In this document: positions 34,049 through 41,784 of the stretch, one piece after another
Layout: every line of letters begins with the position of its first letter
How positions within the stretch are numbered: the stretch's first letter is position 1
From: a virus
DNA length: 42,773 nt
Strand: one strand, 5' to 3'
IMG/VR virus record: IMGVR_UViG_3300008262_000112
Location: 1 to 42,773 of that record
Made by a program: the position numbers and the translations under genes
Notes under the pieces: model-generated
The model's database searches: none
What the model saw: the letters and a program-made list of their open reading frames with translations, nothing else
Told to the model about the DNA's origin: nothing

Positions 34049-36580
34049 TTATGCCTTGAATAAATTAGGGTTGTTGCTTTTTGTAGCTTTAGCAACATCT
34101 TTATGCCCCGTTTCAGTAACAGTAATTAACTGTGCCATCTTAGTATTTAACTGATTTAGACTGGTCAACATGTCTGACATGGATGCTTCTTTGCCGCCGG
34201 CTGCAGCAGGGGCTTTGTCACTGCCTGTTTTCTTTTCTTTTGCGCTAGTATCAGTGCCCATTTCAGCTTTAGCTCGTGCTTCTCGATCTTTGGCTTGTTC
34301 TTCTGCAGTTTTTTCCGATGGCTTTGCAGGAATAGTGGCAGCAGCAGCTTTAGTTTGGCCCATTATAGGCATTCCGTTAGGGCCAAATGATATATTTCCA
34401 ATATCTATGCCGCCTGCAGTTGGGCTAGTAGCCGAAACCATATCTGCCATAGCTCCTTGTTTTGCAACAGCTTCGTCTACTCCTGCAAATTCTCCCATAT
34501 CTGACATTGCTTGCTGTTTGGCTATAGCACCATCAAGATCTCCAAACTCATCTAATGGTATAGCATCTAAAATATCTGCGCTAACTCGATCCATTATGTC
34601 TCCGGTCTCATCCCACCCGTCTGCATACTTGGATATTGATTCAAGTTGTTTATTAGTTAATCTTTCTATTTGGCCGTCTAGCTGTTCAGCTTCATCAAAT
34701 ATCTCATCCCACTCTAAACTGTTTCTTGCCTGTCCGTCATTCATTAGATCTTCAAGTTCTTGACGTCGTTTGCTTGCAAAATCAAGAGCAGCAGAAGTTT
34801 GATCTTCTCCACCTCCACCTCCACTGACAGAAGTATTAATATCTTGTGATATCTTGCTAAGATCAAAACTCATTGCCGGAGCAGCACTTTGTTTAGGCAG
34901 TACATCTGTTAGCCCGCTGAATGCTTTTTCAGCACCCATGTCCATCATACCTTTTGCCATGTTCATTTGTTGTTCTGGGTTTAGAACAACTTCGCCAGGT
35001 TTAGTAATTTCTAAAATAGAACCTACTGCTTCACTAGTTAGACCATCGCCGTAAGTGCCGCCTGATCTTGGTAATACTTTATTAATTCCTTCACCTGCTT
35101 CTTTGCCCATCTTTCCAGCAGTCTGTAACATTCCTTTAGGTCTGTCAGTAGTTCTGCCTTTTTCCATTTCGCTTTCCATGTACTGTGGCAGACTTTGTCC
35201 AGCTTTAGTTGCGCTTGCAGGCAGTGCTTCAGATTTTGAACCTAATAGTCTATCAGCAAATCTACCCAGTGCGGGACTAACATCTCGATTTAACGGTAAC
35301 ACCAACTTGTTCATTATTGCACTTTCGGCATCTCCTACTCGCGCTCCTAGATTAACAACCGCTTTAGTTGCGCCACTAACTGCTTTGCCGTCTGCGTCTT
35401 TGCCTTCTTGAGATTTTTTAATTTCTTCATTTTGTATTCTTTGAGCTTCTCTTCGACCTTCGTCAGTATCCAAATTGAGTTTGTTAGCGGCAGCAATTGC
35501 TTCTAGTCCCCTAACTTGTTGAATTTGTGCACCAGCTGCGTCGTTTAATGCTTTTGTTGCGGCGCCGCCTGCATCCCCCAGTGTCATTTGTTGCAATTTA
35601 GCAGTATTGTTCATGTCAGCGGCTGCTGCTCTTCGGCCTTCGGCCGCTGCAGCATTTGCCTGCATTTCTCTTTGATCTGCAGATAGCTTTGCATCTGCAG
35701 ATACTTGTGCTTGTTTCCTTGTAGCTGCTGCTTGTTCTTGATTGAGCGAAGCCTGTATAGCAGCTTCTTTACTCATGATCTGTCCTGTGGCAAATATTTC
35801 TTTAAACATCTGCCCTTGTCCACGAAGTTGTGCGTCTGCGTACTGTTTCCTAGCGTTATCTTCAAGCTTCTTAGCATCTTCAGCACTCATGCCCTGCGTT
35901 TTCAAACGAATCGCAGCTTCAAATTGCATGTCAGCCTGAGCTTTCTTCATGTTAGCCATTTGTTCTTCACGGCTCTTACCCGTGAGTTTGGCCATTTCGT
36001 CCATTTCAGTTGCTAGTTTAGTGGCACTTTCAATTGTAGCTTTTTCTCTAGCTTGTGCATCTTTAAATGATCCACGCTGTATACTACCTTGCATCAATAA
36101 TATTTCATTGAGCTCTTTGTTAGTGTAGCCCATTTGACGTAATTGATCAGTTTGCGTACCGTACTCGTCAAACATCCTTTTGCTCATCTTAGCAAAATCT
36201 TCAGCACCTCGAGTAACTGTGCCGCCAAATCCTAACATGTTTTCGGCATTCTTACCTATAATGCCAGCAAACTCTTGCAGAGGCATTCTCGCACCAAAGG
36301 CTGCAGCAGTCATTCCTACAACATCATTACTGAATCCTGCACCAACTTTGCTGAGTTCTCTCCAGGTATCTAAACCTTTTTCAATGCCCGGGGCAACTTT
36401 ATTATAGGCCTCTTTAACTGCATCAGCAGCTTTGCCTGCGCCGCCTAACGCAGTATTGAATATGTTAAATTCACCAGCTCCGGGTAATTTTACAGATGGT
36501 CCTGTAGGAGAAGAACCCCCTTTGGCAGAATTTTTGTTTAATCGTTTCAGCTCTTCTAGAATTTCGTCTTCGCGTGCCAT
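34049..36580 (-). CDS. Large coiled-coil structural protein, putative tail tape measure
   Basis: An 843-aa protein, mostly helical and Ala-rich, with long charged coiled coil from about 150 to 400 (QAREKATIESATKLATEMDE, AAAEGRRAAAADMNN). A C-terminal third contains PGEVVLNPEQQMNMAKGMMD, a segment type often found in tape-measure proteins, and the final 80 residues are low in complexity. No membrane segment is clear. The neighbouring divergent gp26-type gene and its frameshift partner are what would normally accompany a tape-measure gene. In T4 the tape measure gp29 (590 aa) is elsewhere, so the identity is inferred. An internal head or tail protein is the alternative. Confidence 0.5.
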   Translation of the reverse strand: MAREDEILEELKRLNKNSAKGGSSPTGPSVKLPGAGEFNIFNTALGGAGKAADAVKEAYNKVAPGIEKGLDTWRELSKVGAGFSNDVVGMTAAAFGARMPLQEFAGIIGKNAENMLGFGGTVTRGAEDFAKMSKRMFDEYGTQTDQLRQMGYTNKELNEILLMQGSIQRGSFKDAQAREKATIESATKLATEMDEMAKLTGKSREEQMANMKKAQADMQFEAAIRLKTQGMSAEDAKKLEDNARKQYADAQLRGQGQMFKEIFATGQIMSKEAAIQASLNQEQAAATRKQAQVSADAKLSADQREMQANAAAAEGRRAAAADMNNTAKLQQMTLGDAGGAATKALNDAAGAQIQQVRGLEAIAAANKLNLDTDEGRREAQRIQNEEIKKSQEGKDADGKAVSGATKAVVNLGARVGDAESAIMNKLVLPLNRDVSPALGRFADRLLGSKSEALPASATKAGQSLPQYMESEMEKGRTTDRPKGMLQTAGKMGKEAGEGINKVLPRSGGTYGDGLTSEAVGSILEITKPGEVVLNPEQQMNMAKGMMDMGAEKAFSGLTDVLPKQSAAPAMSFDLSKISQDINTSVSGGGGGEDQTSAALDFASKRRQELEDLMNDGQARNSLEWDEIFDEAEQLDGQIERLTNKQLESISKYADGWDETGDIMDRVSADILDAIPLDEFGDLDGAIAKQQAMSDMGEFAGVDEAVAKQGAMADMVSATSPTAGGIDIGNISFGPNGMPIMGQTKAAAATIPAKPSEKTAEEQAKDREARAKAEMGTDTSAKEKKTGSDKAPAAAGGKEASMSDMLTSLNQLNTKMAQLITVTETGHKDVAKATKSNNPNLFKA

Positions 36581-36605
36581 TATATTTCCTGGTGAAATGT
36601 GCGTA

Positions 36606-36613
36606 TATAAATA
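36606..36613 (+). promoter_or_regulatory. T4-type late promoter for gp26 (TATAAATA)
   Basis: An exact TATAAATAC match to the T4 late -10 consensus on the plus strand, 27 bases before the gp26 start codon. It is paired with the opposite-strand element at 36623-36630. Confidence 0.65.
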
Positions 36614-36622
36614 CGGATAATA

Positions 36623-36630
36623 TATTTATC
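36623..36630 (-). promoter_or_regulatory. T4-type late promoter for the tape-measure/head operon (GATAAATA)
   Basis: Minus-strand GATAAATATATT lies 42 bases before the 843-aa gene, matching seven of eight consensus positions. The two -10 boxes are nine bases apart and point past each other, so each promoter lies within the initial footprint of the other. Confidence 0.55.
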
Positions 36631-36640
36631 GGATCAAAAT

Positions 36641-37465
36641 ATGAACCCAGCAAACCCTTTACAAAAGTTTTTTAGACAACCAAAAATCTATGTAACGTTG
36701 CCTAGCAAAGGATTGTTCTACGAGCCGGGAGCATTTATAGGTGACTACAATAACGTTCCTGTATTTGCTATGACTGGCATGGATGAAATTGTTTATAAGA
36801 CTCCCGATGCTCTATACAGCGGAGAAGCCACTGCTAAAGTAATTGAAAGTTGCTGTCCGTTTGTGAAAAATGCAAAGGTAATGCCTAGCATTGACATTGA
36901 TGCGCTTATTATTGCCATAAGAATTGCAACATTTGGAGATAAACTATCAGTTTCTCAAAAATGTACAGCTTGTGAAACTGAAAATGACTACGACATTGAC
37001 CTAAAAGGCATGCTAGATTATTTTAATAACTTAAAATTTATTAATACTGTAGTCATCAACGATTCATTAACTATTAAAATTCGTCCCTTGCAGTACGACG
37101 AAATGAGTTATTTTAGTATAGAAAATTTTAAATTACAAAAAACTCTGTATCAAACAGTTGAAATGGCTGACGCAGAAAAACAAAAACAACTTGATCAAAT
37201 TTATAAAGATCTTAGCGAACTACAACTACAATTATTTTTAACTGCTGTTGAACAAGTTCAAACACCCGATGGTAATGTAGATGACAAAGCCTTTATTGAA
37301 GACTGGTTACGTAATACTGATAGAGATTCTTATAACAGTATTAAACTTAAACTAGAACAAAACAAAGAAACATGGAGCATGCCTAAGCAGCAGATAAAAT
37401 GTGCTGCCTGCGGTCATGAAGATCATGTTAACGTCACCCTGGATCAATCAAATTTTTTCGTATAA
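36641..37465 (+). CDS. gp26: gp26-like baseplate/tail-assembly protein
   Basis: A 274-aa protein of the T4 gp26 baseplate family (Pfam T4_baseplate type). Signature segments are YVTLPSKGLFYEPG near the N-terminus, TGMDEIVYKTPDALYSGEA, and SCCPFVKNAKVMPSIDIDAL. Two CxxC pairs, KCTACETEND at about 106 and KCAACGHEDH at about 257, probably bind zinc. Classically it is a baseplate hub assembly protein; a chaperone role for the tape measure is an open alternative. It has only a weak ribosome-binding site (CGGAT). Its 3' end contains a slippery run that leads into a -1-frame extension. Confidence 0.85.
   Translation: MNPANPLQKFFRQPKIYVTLPSKGLFYEPGAFIGDYNNVPVFAMTGMDEIVYKTPDALYSGEATAKVIESCCPFVKNAKVMPSIDIDALIIAIRIATFGDKLSVSQKCTACETENDYDIDLKGMLDYFNNLKFINTVVINDSLTIKIRPLQYDEMSYFSIENFKLQKTLYQTVEMADAEKQKQLDQIYKDLSELQLQLFLTAVEQVQTPDGNVDDKAFIEDWLRNTDRDSYNSIKLKLEQNKETWSMPKQQIKCAACGHEDHVNVTLDQSNFFV
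37450..37459 (+). promoter_or_regulatory. Candidate -1 ribosomal frameshift site (A-AAT-TTT-TTC)
   Basis: In the gp26 frame the bases read A AAT TTT TTC GTA TAA. Two overlapping X-XXY-YYZ heptamers are present, A-AAU-UUU and U-UUU-UUC, two codons before the gp26 stop. A small stem (TCTCA/TGAGA, 37478-37492) lies 18 bases downstream. A shift into the -1 frame continues for 78 codons. Confidence 0.6.
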
Positions 37466-37692
37466 AGTTACTTCGTCTCTCAAACTCTGAGATTGAAGCC
37501 TATATTAACAGTCTTGAAAATGATGCTAAAGGCATCAAAGATGAAATTTTTAGACTAAGTTGGTATATGCGAGGCGGAGTAACTAGCCAAGAATTGTTTC
37601 ACATTTACTCTTATGAAGATAGAGTGTTAATTAATGACATTGTCAAAGACAACATTGAAGCTACTAAAAAGTCTGGCTTAAATTTAATTTAA
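37456..37692 (+). CDS. -1-frame extension of gp26, likely tail-assembly chaperone partner
   Basis: The frame is open from 37432, after an in-frame TAA, to the TAA at 37690-37692. It has no ATG, GTG or TTG before the conserved-looking part. The product reads on as LLRLSNSEIEAYINSLENDA, then EIFRLSWYMRGGVTSQELF, ending ATKKSGLNLI. A W-Y-M-R-G-G core with a following helix is typical of small second ORFs near phage tail genes. The first ATG lies inside that core, so normal initiation would lose it. Translation is most simply explained by -1 frameshifting from gp26, giving a fusion of about 350 aa. It overlaps the convergent 383-aa gene by nine bases. Confidence 0.65.
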   Translation, partial: FRIKLLRLSNSEIEAYINSLENDAKGIKDEIFRLSWYMRGGVTSQELFHIYSYEDRVLINDIVKDNIEATKKSGLNLI

Positions 37693-38835
37693 CACTTCCG
37701 GCGGATAAGAAGCGCCAGGCTTCTTGGGAATAGCTGCTAGTGGATTAGGTTTACCGGCCTGTTTGGCTCTCCACAGTTCATTTTTAATCTTTGGACTTAG
37801 TAACACATCTCTACTAGTAGTTAAGTAACCGTCGTAGTCAGTTACTAGCACATCATTTACATAGACTTTTTTAGCATCACGTGCTGAATCTTGAGCTGCC
37901 GCTGCATCTTTTTCTGCTTGAGTTGGTGTTAGTTTAGATTTAACAGCGTCAGGCACTTTAATATTTAATCCTGTTTCTTTACTAACCCATGCAGCAGCTT
38001 GATCACCAAGTTCGACAAGTTTATCTATGGCAAACGCAGTGGCGGATCCTAACTCTTTTGTTACATATCTACCTAAAGTAATTAATATACCATTGCTCCA
38101 ATAGCGTAAGAATTCTATACCTTGGGGACTAGATATCCATGCTGTTAATGCTAGCCTAACACTGGTGGCCATAGTTGAATTGCTGCCACTTAGTTTAGTA
38201 ATTACCCATCCTAGACCTTTTAAAGGATAACCAATAACTGGTCCTATTCCCGGTATTATTTTTATTGCAGATCCTAACACACTGACAAACTTACCTGCAA
38301 TACCCACAACTGCTAGCATTTGAGCAGTTGCATATCCTAATAGTTCTTCACGAGTTTCTAAAGCCTTTGCTCTAGCTTCTTCTACAGATTCCATGCTTGC
38401 AAACATATTATCAGATGAAAGCTCTTTTCCTTTTTCTTTAGCTGCCTTAAATTCTTCAAAATCTTCTTCTACAGCAGCAATTTGAGTTAGGTAATTATAA
38501 ACAATTACACCTACACCTAGTGATTGAAGTACTGTGCTTGCACTTGCTATACCTTCTTTGGCTTTGGCGGCTGCAGTAGCACTTGCGGCAGCTCTCTTAG
38601 CAATCATGTCAATACGTTCTTGACCTTTTAATCCTTTAAGGTCATACTTGCTTTGACCAAATATATTTTTTTCCTGCCTAGCTTTTCTAGCAGCTTGTGC
38701 TGCTTTTAGATCTTTACTTCGTTTATATCCTCTATATGCCTTTTGTACAGCATTAGCACCTTTTGTTACTCCGGGAATAACTCCAAGGATTTCGTCAACT
38801 TGCTGTTCTTCAGATATAATCTCGTATATTTTCAT
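37684..38835 (-). CDS. Putative internal head protein with capsid-targeting-like N-terminus (383 aa)
   Basis: It begins MKIYEIISEEQQVDE, resembling the N-terminal capsid-targeting peptide of T4 internal proteins. Ile7-Ser-Glu9 fits the gp21 (L/I)-x-E cleavage rule. A Lys/Arg-rich stretch follows (about 33-60), then a hydrophobic segment at about 97-122 and a long Gly/Ile-rich one at about 166-214 (IIPGIGPVIGYPLKGLGW), interrupted by an acidic helix. The last 110 residues are hydrophilic. Such a layout suits a protein packaged in the head and injected with DNA, possibly acting at the host membrane. That is inference. No family was recognised, and no ribosome-binding site is clear. Confidence 0.55.
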   Translation of the reverse strand: MKIYEIISEEQQVDEILGVIPGVTKGANAVQKAYRGYKRSKDLKAAQAARKARQEKNIFGQSKYDLKGLKGQERIDMIAKRAAASATAAAKAKEGIASASTVLQSLGVGVIVYNYLTQIAAVEEDFEEFKAAKEKGKELSSDNMFASMESVEEARAKALETREELLGYATAQMLAVVGIAGKFVSVLGSAIKIIPGIGPVIGYPLKGLGWVITKLSGSNSTMATSVRLALTAWISSPQGIEFLRYWSNGILITLGRYVTKELGSATAFAIDKLVELGDQAAAWVSKETGLNIKVPDAVKSKLTPTQAEKDAAAAQDSARDAKKVYVNDVLVTDYDGYLTTSRDVLLSPKIKNELWRAKQAGKPNPLAAIPKKPGASYPPEVLN

Positions 38836-38842
38836 AGTATTG

Positions 38843-38850
38843 TATTTATT
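38843..38850 (-). promoter_or_regulatory. Late-promoter-like box (AATAAATA) before the 383-aa gene
   Basis: Minus-strand AATAAATAC, seven of eight to the T4 late box, lies only seven bases before the ATG. Use of it would give an almost leaderless message. No other promoter for this gene is evident, but the short distance makes it doubtful. Confidence 0.3.
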
Positions 38851-38853
38851 AAT

Positions 38854-38870
38854 GATGTACTGCGTACATC
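38854..38870. repeat. Perfect short inverted repeat (GATGTAC-TGC-GTACATC)
   Basis: A seven-base-pair stem with a three-base loop, four bases upstream of the late-promoter-like box for the 383-aa gene. There is no adjacent T-run, so a protein-binding or RNA-stability role is as likely as termination. Confidence 0.4.
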
Positions 38871-38960
38871 TGTTCTTCGCTTTGCAGCTCGAACTATTGT
38901 TTTTTATTTAATTATGATTAATGCAAAGCATTTAAATATTATCTAGATTGTTCAGTCACA

Positions 38961-38980
38961 CTTTGCCCTTGCGGGCAAAG
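38961..38980 (-). terminator. Hairpin with GCAA tetraloop, possible end of the gp47-gp46 unit
   Basis: On the minus strand, CTTTGCCC-GCAA-GGGCAAAG is a perfect eight-base-pair stem with a GNRA-type loop. No T-run follows on either strand, so it is not a classic terminator. It may be a processing or stability element at the 3' end of the recombination operon. Confidence 0.35.
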
Positions 38981-39045
38981 AAATAAAATTCAACATTATC
39001 TGAGTTGCACATTTATCACTTAGCGTTACAGCATTACAGAGGCGG

Positions 39046-39276
39046 TCATCCGGTACCTCGAGCTGTGTCTTTATATGACGGCGGCCTACTAACATACGCT
39101 AACATGCTAGGAAACGTGGGGCTTATTTCCCCTCTTTTTGCCTTTGATTTTCCTTTAAACAACCAAACCGCGGCAGCTTTGCGATCCTCGTCCTGTAAAG
39201 GATAGTGGTTGAGTACTCTTAACGGCGAGAGATTTCTGTCCCTGCGATCCGAGATCCAGGTATAGAGCGCACGAAA
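39046..39276 (-). pseudogene. Start-less 76-codon open frame, possible gene remnant
   Basis: The frame runs between two stops and reads like a basic protein (HYPLQDEDRKAAAVWLFKGK and SPTFPSMLAYVSRPPSY). It has no ATG until codon 58 and no ribosome-binding site, and the only TTG is at codon 39. It lies 17 bases past the GIY-YIG gene stop in a different frame. It could be the tail of a gene broken by insertion, or chance in GC-rich DNA. Confidence 0.3.
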
Positions 39277-39292
39277 TTAGCCTGCGCCAGCG

Positions 39293-39733
39293 TTAACCGT
39301 TTAATTGTTTGCCTTTGATATGACTTCCGTGTACACGAACAGCAATATGTCCGTTGTAATAGTTGTCACTTTCGAGAACTTTGCGAGTGAATTGTTCTCT
39401 TGCCTCTATGTATGAGCATTCAGCCTTTGATGTGCAGTAGTAAAGTATTTCTCTTTTGAAATTTTCTGTGCCTAGAGTTTCTACGTCTTTTGTTAAGTGG
39501 TCGCTGGAGCCATAGTATTCACGCCAGTCTGAATCAATTTTAGATCGAATCTTCTTTTTCTTCTTCGTGCCGTTTTTGAGTTTTATTGTTTTGTAAGTTG
39601 TTTTAGAGAATTTTGCTAATTTCTTGCCTATATACATGCGACCAGTGATGTTATTAGTGATACAATAGACGAATCCGATACATTCTTCAGGAAGAGTTTC
39701 GACTATTGCGTTTTGATAATACCATGACATCAA
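39293..39733 (-). CDS. GIY-YIG nuclease-domain protein
   Basis: A 146-aa protein. The catalytic domain starts at about residue 19, with GFVYCITNNITGRMYIGKK supplying the GIY-like (FVY) and YIG motifs. It is followed by a Lys-rich loop, SDWREYYGSS, and the EAREQF helix containing the likely catalytic Glu. This family of compact GIY-YIG proteins is widespread in T4-like marine phages. It may act as a free-standing (Seg-type) homing nuclease or in DNA metabolism. No DNA-binding C-terminal repeats are present. Its ATG abuts the stop of the small upstream gene, so it belongs to the gp47-gp46 unit. It borders the odd GC-rich region. Confidence 0.75.
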   Translation of the reverse strand: MMSWYYQNAIVETLPEECIGFVYCITNNITGRMYIGKKLAKFSKTTYKTIKLKNGTKKKKKIRSKIDSDWREYYGSSDHLTKDVETLGTENFKREILYYCTSKAECSYIEAREQFTRKVLESDNYYNGHIAVRVHGSHIKGKQLNG

Positions 39734-39997
39734 CTAGTTAGTGTCTGTGCCTTTATCTGCCTGTTGTTTTTGAGCAAGCTGTTCTGCTCTATATTTTGGT
39801 GATTTAATTCTAGGTTTAAGTTTGCGAGTTTCTAATATATCCACTCTAAGTGCGCTGGCAATTCGTCTAATATCTGATAAATGTGCGCGAGTTCGCATAC
39901 CACTGGCATGCGACTCAGTAGTTGCCCAATTTTGATAGTCCTCAAAGTAAGCTCTGAATTCTTTCATTAAACGATCGTGCAACTCTTCGTAATTCAT
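39734..39997 (-). CDS. Small basic helical protein, histone-H1/Hc1-like type
   Basis: An 87-aa, mostly helical protein. The text MRTRAHLSDIRRIASALRVD preceded by an acidic helix (LMKEFRAYFEDYQNW) resembles the short Hc1-like proteins of T4-like cyanophages (x-x-R-x-R-K-x-x-x-x-I-K pattern). The Lys/Arg-rich middle (TRKLKPRIKSPKYRAEQ) could bind DNA. Its ATG overlaps the stop of gp46 by four bases, so it is made with the recombination nuclease. The family link is by eye only. Confidence 0.55.
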   Translation of the reverse strand: MNYEELHDRLMKEFRAYFEDYQNWATTESHASGMRTRAHLSDIRRIASALRVDILETRKLKPRIKSPKYRAEQLAQKQQADKGTDTN

Positions 39998-41784
39998 TCT
40001 TCTATTTCTAAATCATTTGCATAGCTAGTAAAGCCGTTTTCTTTAACGACCTTAAGAACATTATTCACACGACCTATTAATTCATCTTTGTGACTGATCA
40101 AATAGATATTCTTATTACGCTCACGTGCCATTTTCTTTAGTACTGCCAGCGCATTTTCAACACCATTAGCATCTAAGCCGTTATCAATAAGCTCGTCAAT
40201 GAATAACAAGTTAATGTTTTGATATAAACTTTCCCACACATCACGGAAACTCCAGCTTAACCCAAGTATTAAACGATTACGTTCACCACGTGACAAGTTA
40301 TCAAAATCTAGATCCTGTCCCAACTGTGTGATTTCAACGTTTAAGTCGTTTAAGAAACTTACTTGATGCGGCAACCCCATCTTATCGAGATAGTAGGTTA
40401 ATCTATTGTTCAAGTAGGCAAGGTTTTGATCTATAATCTTCTTACGAATAAACGAATCTTTATTTGTCAGTAACTTTAACAAGAACTCTTGATGATCCTT
40501 TAGCAAAGTTAATGCGTTAATGTTATCCCATGATATTTCTTGAATAGCGGTATGACGTAATTCATCAATCTGTTCTTGATAAGGATCTTTTTCTTGTTGT
40601 CTATTACCTAATGCAGTTTCTAAACTAGCAAGATTATTCTGATGCTTGAGTGCTTCTTCTAAGGTATCATAGTAAGTTTGAGGCCTACCATTGATATCTC
40701 CAATAGTTTCTAACTCTTGCATAACACTAGCATAGCTGTCGCTAACGCCTTGCAGATAAATCATAGCATCTGCTAGATTCTTTTCTGCATTAGCAGTCAT
40801 TTCTTCATGCTTATGACTGTGCAATCCTTGTTCACATGCAGGACACGTTTTGTTTTTTAACTGTTCCGATTCTTTAGTGTATTTGGTTACAGCCTTATCT
40901 GCTTGTATCACGGCAGTTTCAAGTGTTGATTTTTCTTTGTTAAGACTTTTAATCTTAGCACTTAGTTCATCATAACTTTTAAGTTTAGCATGTTGCTCTA
41001 ATTCACGATCAATGTCTACACTTTGTAGTTCAGTGATACTTTGTGCAATTTTTGCACAGTCTGTTTTTTGTTGAGAATACCAAGCTGACTGTCTAGTTTC
41101 TAAACCAGTAATACTTAACTGTATTTTTTCGTTAGATTTTTTAGCAGCCTCAATATCAGCATTTTCTTGATAGATTGAATCTTTAGATATCCGTATCTGT
41201 TCTTTTAACAGATCAGCTTTCTCACTGAGTAAGGTAATACCTAGTAACTGTTCAATAATTTCTCTCTGCTCATTGGCTTTTAAACTAAGAAACGGCTCTG
41301 TATAAGTGTTAAGAGCAACTATATGCCTAAACATATCGTGACTCATTTCTAATAATTCACTAATATCTTTCTGCGTTTCTCGCATGTCACCTTGACTATC
41401 ATCAGTTTCTTCTGTGACTACTTCTGTGACTAACTCTTCGTCATTAACATAAAATTTCATCACAGTAGGCTTACGTCCCCGCTCAATTTTATATTTGTTG
41501 TTGTCTTTCTCAAAAGTAAGCGTAACCAACATGTTTTTATTATTAATTTTGTTGATTAAGTTATCTTTCTTGATATTAGTCAGTGCAGTACCGTATAACG
41601 CAAAGCTAAGAGCATTTACAATGGTAGTTTTACCCGTGCCGTTACGACTTCCACTATCATCTCCACCGTGATCTAAGTTTTCACCGAGCACCAAAGTTAA
41701 ATGTTCACGAGTAAAATTTACAGCTTGGGTTTGATTACCCACGCTCATAAAGTTTTTCACGGTTAATTCTTTTAATTTTATCAT
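39994..41784 (-). CDS. gp46: Recombination endonuclease subunit gp46 (Rad50/SbcC-like)
   Basis: A 596-aa SMC-type ATPase that pairs with gp47 to resect DNA ends in T4-style recombination and replication. Walker A GSRNGTGKTT is at about 45-54, followed by two coiled-coil arms with a CPAC zinc hook near 313-316. The ABC signature LSRGERNRL is near 496, Walker B LLFIDELID near 525, and the H-loop LISHKDEL follows. Length is near T4 gp46 (560 aa). The ATG overlaps the gp47 stop by four bases. All the key ATPase residues are present. Confidence 0.95.
   Translation of the reverse strand: MIKLKELTVKNFMSVGNQTQAVNFTREHLTLVLGENLDHGGDDSGSRNGTGKTTIVNALSFALYGTALTNIKKDNLINKINNKNMLVTLTFEKDNNKYKIERGRKPTVMKFYVNDEELVTEVVTEETDDSQGDMRETQKDISELLEMSHDMFRHIVALNTYTEPFLSLKANEQREIIEQLLGITLLSEKADLLKEQIRISKDSIYQENADIEAAKKSNEKIQLSITGLETRQSAWYSQQKTDCAKIAQSITELQSVDIDRELEQHAKLKSYDELSAKIKSLNKEKSTLETAVIQADKAVTKYTKESEQLKNKTCPACEQGLHSHKHEEMTANAEKNLADAMIYLQGVSDSYASVMQELETIGDINGRPQTYYDTLEEALKHQNNLASLETALGNRQQEKDPYQEQIDELRHTAIQEISWDNINALTLLKDHQEFLLKLLTNKDSFIRKKIIDQNLAYLNNRLTYYLDKMGLPHQVSFLNDLNVEITQLGQDLDFDNLSRGERNRLILGLSWSFRDVWESLYQNINLLFIDELIDNGLDANGVENALAVLKKMARERNKNIYLISHKDELIGRVNNVLKVVKENGFTSYANDLEIEE

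Larger units (their letters stand above)
38836..39292 (-). other. 457-base region without a recognised gene, right part GC-rich
   Basis: The left half is AT-rich with two hairpins and a late-promoter-like box. The right part (39001-39300) is about 49% G+C by hand count, clearly higher than the surrounding genome. It holds a 76-codon open frame on the minus strand (39046-39276) and a TTG-started 66-codon frame on the plus strand, neither with a good start. No tRNA, tmRNA or group I intron core was recognised. It may be a decayed gene, a structured RNA or acquired DNA next to the nuclease gene. Confidence 0.5.

Noticed and set aside
34170-34763. 197-codon plus-strand frame opposite the tape-measure-like gene
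   Set aside because: It is antisense to a well-supported coding region, with low-complexity Ser/Ala composition and no neighbours on that strand.
37707-37725. Hairpin AAGAAGC-GCCAG-GCTTCTT near the convergent gene ends
   Set aside because: It lies inside the coding end of the 383-aa gene and has no U-run on either strand, so I do not call it a terminator.
39005-39205. 66-codon plus-strand frame in the GC-rich gap
   Set aside because: It has a TTG start without a ribosome-binding site and runs opposite the neighbouring transcription unit. It mirrors the minus-strand open frame.
39180-39270. tRNA-like string (GGATAGTGGTTGAGTACT) in the GC-rich gap
   Set aside because: It resembles a D-arm, but no T-loop (TTCRA), acceptor stem or matching anticodon arm could be placed on either strand.
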